From Actinomycetota bacterium (GTDB lineage: Bacteria; Actinomycetota; Geothermincolia; Fen-727; Anoxymicrobiaceae), in assembly GCA_018896525.1 (NCBI GenBank), contig JAHIMR010000024.1:1-53145 (forward strand): a stretch of DNA of 53,145 nt. Reading direction: 5' to 3'. Shown one piece after another: positions 50,182 to 53,145 of this stretch; positions within the stretch are counted from its first letter, which is position 1; the number at the start of each line of letters is the position of its first letter. The position numbers were made by a program, and so were the translations under genes. The notes under the pieces were generated by a model. The model saw only the letters and a list, made by a program, of their open reading frames with translations, did not search any database and was not told where the DNA came from.

Positions 50182-50279
50182 TGTAGCGCCGGCGTCCCGC
50201 CGGTATCCCCTCCCCCTTGTAGCGCCGGCAACTTGCCGGCATCCCCCCCGCCTTGTAGGGGCGACTTCAGTCGCCCTCC
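50182..50279. repeat. GTAGCGCCGGC hairpin repeats (cluster 2)
   Basis: GTAGCGCCGGCGTCCCGCCGG and GTAGCGCCGGCAACTTGCCG are two direct copies, followed by the related GTAGGGGCGACTTCAGTCGC. Each folds on itself. They begin seven bases after the tRNA-Pro gene, so could take part in its 3'-end formation. The rest of the gap to 50452 shows only a GGGGTCG-type inverted stretch and an AT-rich TATAATATAATT near 50369-50380, a likely -10 for plsC. Confidence 0.8.
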
Positions 50280-50451
50280 GGGGAGGTTAAGAACCTGGTC
50301 CCCTCAAGCGGGGGGTCGTCCCCGGTTCGGGTTCAAGGGCTCACAGAACCTGCTTTACCGCCGCCGTCTATAATATAATTACTCAAAGATTTGGTTGGTG
50401 GTTTCTGGAGACACCAGGAGAGGGCACCGACTACAAGACGGAGGTTGAGTG

Positions 50452-51213
50452 ATGGAAGTGAAGAACATGCTGTTCTACGAGGCGGCGCGGCTTGTCGTCG
50501 GGCCGATGGCGGATTGGCATTACCATATCAAAAGAGAAGGAGAGTACAACGTTCCCGAGGCGGGAGCCGCCCTGGTGGTCTCCAACCACCGGTCACTGCT
50601 GGACCCGCTGGTCGTGGGGTACTCGGTAGACCGCTTCATCAACTTCGCCGCGGCGTCGTACTCGTTCAAGATGCCCGTGGTAAAGCAGTTGTACACCTGG
50701 GCCGGCGGGTTTCCGCTCTCGATCTACGGGGGCAGCGAAAGCGACAAGGATATTAACCACGCGGAGGAACTGCTCGAGAACGGGGAGCTGGTTGGGATAT
50801 TCCCCGAGGGGGTCCAATCGTTCTTCAATCCTCACCGGGTCACCAAGATAGCCACGTTCAAGACCGGGTTCACCAAGCTTGCCCTTGAGGCCAGGGTCCC
50901 GATAATCCCCTGTACGGTGATAGCAAAGGAGGAGAGGGAACTTCCCAGGATCCCCGGCTTCCTGGTCACGCCCTTTGTGAAACTGCAGGACGCTGGCGAG
51001 GGCATAAGATTTATAACCTACAGGGACGTAATCTGCAGGATCGGCCGCCCCATCGACCTGAGCCCGTACTACGATGAGCAGCACACCAAGGCGCTTATCG
51101 ACCGCATCGCGGGAAGGATTAGGCGCATTATCATCAAACTATATGATGGTGAGGGGTTGGACCGTTATATGACCGGCGAGGAGCCGTTCGATTTCGTGAA
51201 AGACAAAGTCTAG
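50452..51213 (+). CDS. 1-acyl-glycerol-3-phosphate acyltransferase family (PlsC-like)
   Basis: 253 residues; ATG 50452 lies seven bases after GGAGG. Catalytic HX4D is SNHRSLLDPLV; the phosphate-binding EGTR motif appears as FPEGVQS, an unusual variant; VPIIPCTVI is motif IV. Transfers acyl groups to lysophosphatidate or a similar acceptor at the membrane. No long membrane helix is obvious. Followed by an esterase gene in the same direction, suggesting lipid metabolism. Confidence 0.87.
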   Translation: MEVKNMLFYEAARLVVGPMADWHYHIKREGEYNVPEAGAALVVSNHRSLLDPLVVGYSVDRFINFAAASYSFKMPVVKQLYTWAGGFPLSIYGGSESDKDINHAEELLENGELVGIFPEGVQSFFNPHRVTKIATFKTGFTKLALEARVPIIPCTVIAKEERELPRIPGFLVTPFVKLQDAGEGIRFITYRDVICRIGRPIDLSPYYDEQHTKALIDRIAGRIRRIIIKLYDGEGLDRYMTGEEPFDFVKDKV

Positions 51214-51261
51214 CAGGCGCCAGGATGAGGTTTCGCTTTCCCGTGGAATAACAGGAGGGGG

Positions 51262-52095
51262 TTGGAACCACAAGATATGCGATGGAGCAGGGAGAAGACA
51301 GCAAGTAATGGTGATGGCGAGTACGATTTCGACCAGAAGTTCGAAGACGAGATAAACCTCACCGGCAAGGCCCGGGAATTCGCGGCTATCGAGCGATTTC
51401 CGGTCATCTACGTCCCGGGGTACGGTGCCCCCCCATTTCACAGCCGGTATCTGAGGAGCCGCCTGGAGGTCGAGGGCTTTGACGTTGCCGAGGCCGAGCT
51501 GCCGCATTTCCAGACCGGCGATATCCCCAGGTCCGCGGCGATACTGGCGGTGGAGGTCCAGAAGACCCGCTACCAGTTCGACGCCGAGAAGGTCAACCTC
51601 GTCGGGCATAGCCTGGGCGGTATTATCGCTCGGTACTACCTGCAGCAACTGGGTGGCTGGAAGTACGTCAACAAGGTGGTGTACCTGGCAACGCCCCACA
51701 AGGGTGTATACTGGGCTTTTCTCGGCCTGATGACCAAGGCGGGCCGCCAGATACTCCCCAACAGCAAGCTGATGAAGGAGATGAACTCGAACCCCTCCCG
51801 TTGCAGGAAGATCAAGTGCCTGTCGATAATCAGCAACTTTGACGAGATGATGCTACCCAGGGACTCGGGCATCCTAGACTGCGGTTACAACAAGTCGGTC
51901 AACTGGCCCGTCGGTCACTGGGGCCTGGTGTTTTCCAATAAGGCCATTGGATGGATGGTCGACTTCTTCGACGGGCTTTTCGATATCCGGGAGGGTTTCG
52001 CCAGCGTGACCGAGGAGCGGCGGGGTGACGGGTCATGCCGCGTTACCCAAGGAAATCAGTCACCAGGGTTAGAAACCGCGGTCGGTACTGGTTGA
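51262..52095 (+). CDS. Alpha/beta hydrolase, lipase-like
   Basis: 277 residues. VIYVPGYGAPPFHSRYL gives the oxyanion region; the nucleophile elbow is LVGHSLGGIIARYY; TPHKGVYWA follows as in PGAP1-like/triacylglycerol lipases; the catalytic His is probably in VGHWGLVFS. TTG 51262 sits close behind GGAGGGGG; ATG 51277 would be next. No signal peptide. The final ~18 residues overlap the convergent hydrolase gene by 53 bases, so the tail may be recent read-on. Confidence 0.82.
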   Translation: MEPQDMRWSREKTASNGDGEYDFDQKFEDEINLTGKAREFAAIERFPVIYVPGYGAPPFHSRYLRSRLEVEGFDVAEAELPHFQTGDIPRSAAILAVEVQKTRYQFDAEKVNLVGHSLGGIIARYYLQQLGGWKYVNKVVYLATPHKGVYWAFLGLMTKAGRQILPNSKLMKEMNSNPSRCRKIKCLSIISNFDEMMLPRDSGILDCGYNKSVNWPVGHWGLVFSNKAIGWMVDFFDGLFDIREGFASVTEERRGDGSCRVTQGNQSPGLETAVGTG

Positions 52096-52834
52096 TAAAC
52101 GCGTGGCCGGCATCCTCGAACTCCACGAGACGGGCTCCCGGTATTTGCTCCGTGAGTATTCGTGAGTTCTCGGGCGGGATAATGACATCTTCGGTCCCGC
52201 AGGCGACAAGCGTTGGTTTCTGTACCGTGGGCAGGCGGTCGTAGGTGCTGAACTTCACCGTGGCCATGAACTGGCGCATGGCGTTTTCCTCGGTCACCGG
52301 GGCAATGCTGTATCGGCGGAAGAAGTCCTGGAGGTAATCCTCGTGCTCCTTCAGCCAGTCCTCCGGGAATAGCAGGGTCACTGTCTTTCGGACCTGCTGT
52401 TCGGGCGTGCCGGAGCGGTCCACCATCTTCATCAGGACTTCTCTGTCAGCATAGACGGTCTTTTCTCCACCGCAGAAGGTAGCGCACAGTATGAGCTTGT
52501 CGACCTTCTCGGGGTGGCTGAGGACCAGTTCCTGGGCTATCATTCCTCCCATCGAGACTCCCAGGACATTGGCGTGGTCGATACCTACCGTCTCCATCAG
52601 ACCTGCGGTGTCGTTCGCGAACTGCTCAATAGAGAACTCCCCATCGGGGGCGTCAGTCCGGCCGGCTCCCCGGTTGTCGAACAGGAGCAGGCGGTATCGC
52701 GACGAGAGCTGGTCCAGCAGTTCCGGGTCCCACCAGTCCATGTTGGCGGTCAGCCCCATAATCAGGATAAGCGGATGACCGCTTCCCATGACCTGATAGC
52801 ATATGTCGATGTCTCCGACGCGAGTTTTCTTCAT
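52043..52834 (-). CDS. Alpha/beta hydrolase (esterase, epoxide hydrolase or PcaD-like)
   Basis: 263 residues from ATG 52834, behind AAGGTGATC; the open frame runs further to 52957 without a better site. HPLILIMGLTANMDWWD is the oxyanion strand; DNRGAGRTDAP, the nucleophile elbow VLGVSMGGMIAQ, the acid in ACGTEDVIIPP and the His in DAGHAFIN make a full catalytic triad. Substrate cannot be told. It converges with and overlaps the preceding lipase-like gene. Confidence 0.87.
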   Translation of the reverse strand: MKKTRVGDIDICYQVMGSGHPLILIMGLTANMDWWDPELLDQLSSRYRLLLFDNRGAGRTDAPDGEFSIEQFANDTAGLMETVGIDHANVLGVSMGGMIAQELVLSHPEKVDKLILCATFCGGEKTVYADREVLMKMVDRSGTPEQQVRKTVTLLFPEDWLKEHEDYLQDFFRRYSIAPVTEENAMRQFMATVKFSTYDRLPTVQKPTLVACGTEDVIIPPENSRILTEQIPGARLVEFEDAGHAFINQYRPRFLTLVTDFLG

Positions 52835-52971
52835 CAGGATCACCTTTTTAGAAACGCTCCGATGCTCTAACAACCCCGCCGGGAAGTCCCCTTCCTTTGA
52901 GGTGGAAGATGAGAGGCGGAACTTCTCTCGGGGTGAAATAGTTGTCATACCCACCACCTATAATGAAATCA

Positions 52972-53145
52972 TGAAACGAACAGCGAAGTACAGGATGTAT
53001 CCCAACAAGAAATCCATCAGTGACGCATCCTGGGGGACGCTGTTCTTTATGCTTGACTACAAGGCGGAAGGGGCCGGTGGTCTGGTTGAACGCGTTGACC
53101 CCGGGGGAACGAGTCAAACCTGTCCGTGCGGAGAGCCGGTGCCGA
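52972..53145 (+). pseudogene. Internally deleted TnpB (IS605/IS200-family OrfB) remnant, cut by window end
   Basis: ATG 52972 reads MKRTAKYRMYPNKK, the conserved start of TnpB, then jumps directly to SISDASWGTLFFMLDYKAE, GLVERVDPGGTSQTCPCGEPVP, which is the C-terminal RuvC/zinc-finger region. About 250 residues of the normal middle are missing with the frame kept. The zinc-finger half-motif is TCPCG instead of TC..CG, losing one residue. No TnpA or terminal hairpin is visible before the window ends. A deletion derivative, inactive as a nuclease. Confidence 0.75.

Overview
This window is about 53 kb of GC-rich, gene-dense bacterial chromosome. Gene starts are often GTG or TTG behind a clear Shine-Dalgarno, and many genes overlap by 1-4 bases. 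The content points to an uncultured, deep-branching member of the Actinomycetota (Geothermincolia/OPB41-like; this is an inference from gene order, not a database match). The clues are a zinc-ribbon/RNase HI pair, the order comF - flgM-like - structured RNA - csp - long-form hpf - secA - prfB - ftsEX - ctpA - smpB - ssrA, a tmRNA tag ending ALAA, and a secreted protein with WYLAEG-type repeats. No rRNA, CRISPR array, prophage or plasmid genes were seen.

Layout. 2-6309: end of a repeat-rich surface protein, a GH3 glycosidase, two small unknown membrane proteins and a putative small exporter. 6353-18703: zinc-ribbon protein, RNase HI reading in frame into UDP-glucose dehydrogenase, then a polysaccharide cluster (three GT2 glycosyltransferases, an EamA-type flippase, a lipoprotein, two GDP-mannose dehydratase/reductase-type SDRs, a nucleotidyltransferase, phosphomannomutase and PGI/PMI). 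These can feed UDP-glucuronate and GDP-mannose or GDP-6-deoxymannose into a surface glycan. 19136-23176: S-adenosylhomocysteinase, a class II aldolase-like protein lacking its metal ligands, methylthioribose-1-phosphate isomerase and a second sugar nucleotidyltransferase, bracketed by mirror-image repeats. 23454-38155: comF, a FlgM-like protein, a raiA-type RNA, csp, hpf, two overlapping HD-domain membrane proteins, secA, prfB with a programmed +1 frameshift, a PHP phosphatase, ftsEX, ctpA, smpB and tmRNA. 38601-44217: murI, an MBL hydrolase, rph, an XTP pyrophosphatase, a divergent LMW-PTP-like protein, a lipid kinase and a GDPD. 44323-47530: the Leloir operon galT-galK-galE on the minus strand. 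47759-53145: two zinc-ribbon membrane proteins, tRNA-Pro, PlsC, two alpha/beta hydrolases and an internally deleted TnpB remnant at the window edge.

The intergenic regions carry an unusual load of short non-coding repeats in at least five families: (1) a ~167-bp MITE flanked by TA, with full copies at 5586, 10744 and 43272, a nested pair at 35464-35793 and a fragment at 24111; (2) a TGGTGCC-A-GGCACCA palindrome at five loci; (3) a ~185-bp double-hairpin repeat in two inverted copies around the ahcY operon; (4) GTAGCGCCGGC hairpins at 38368 and 50182; (5) an 80-bp inverted repeat at 24965. The MITE supplies the stop codon of two genes and abuts the start codon of a third. The observations most worth a second look are the raiA-type RNA, the RNase HI-UGD read-through ORF, the metal-ligand-free aldolase, the MITE/gene-end relationship and the mirror-image repeats.
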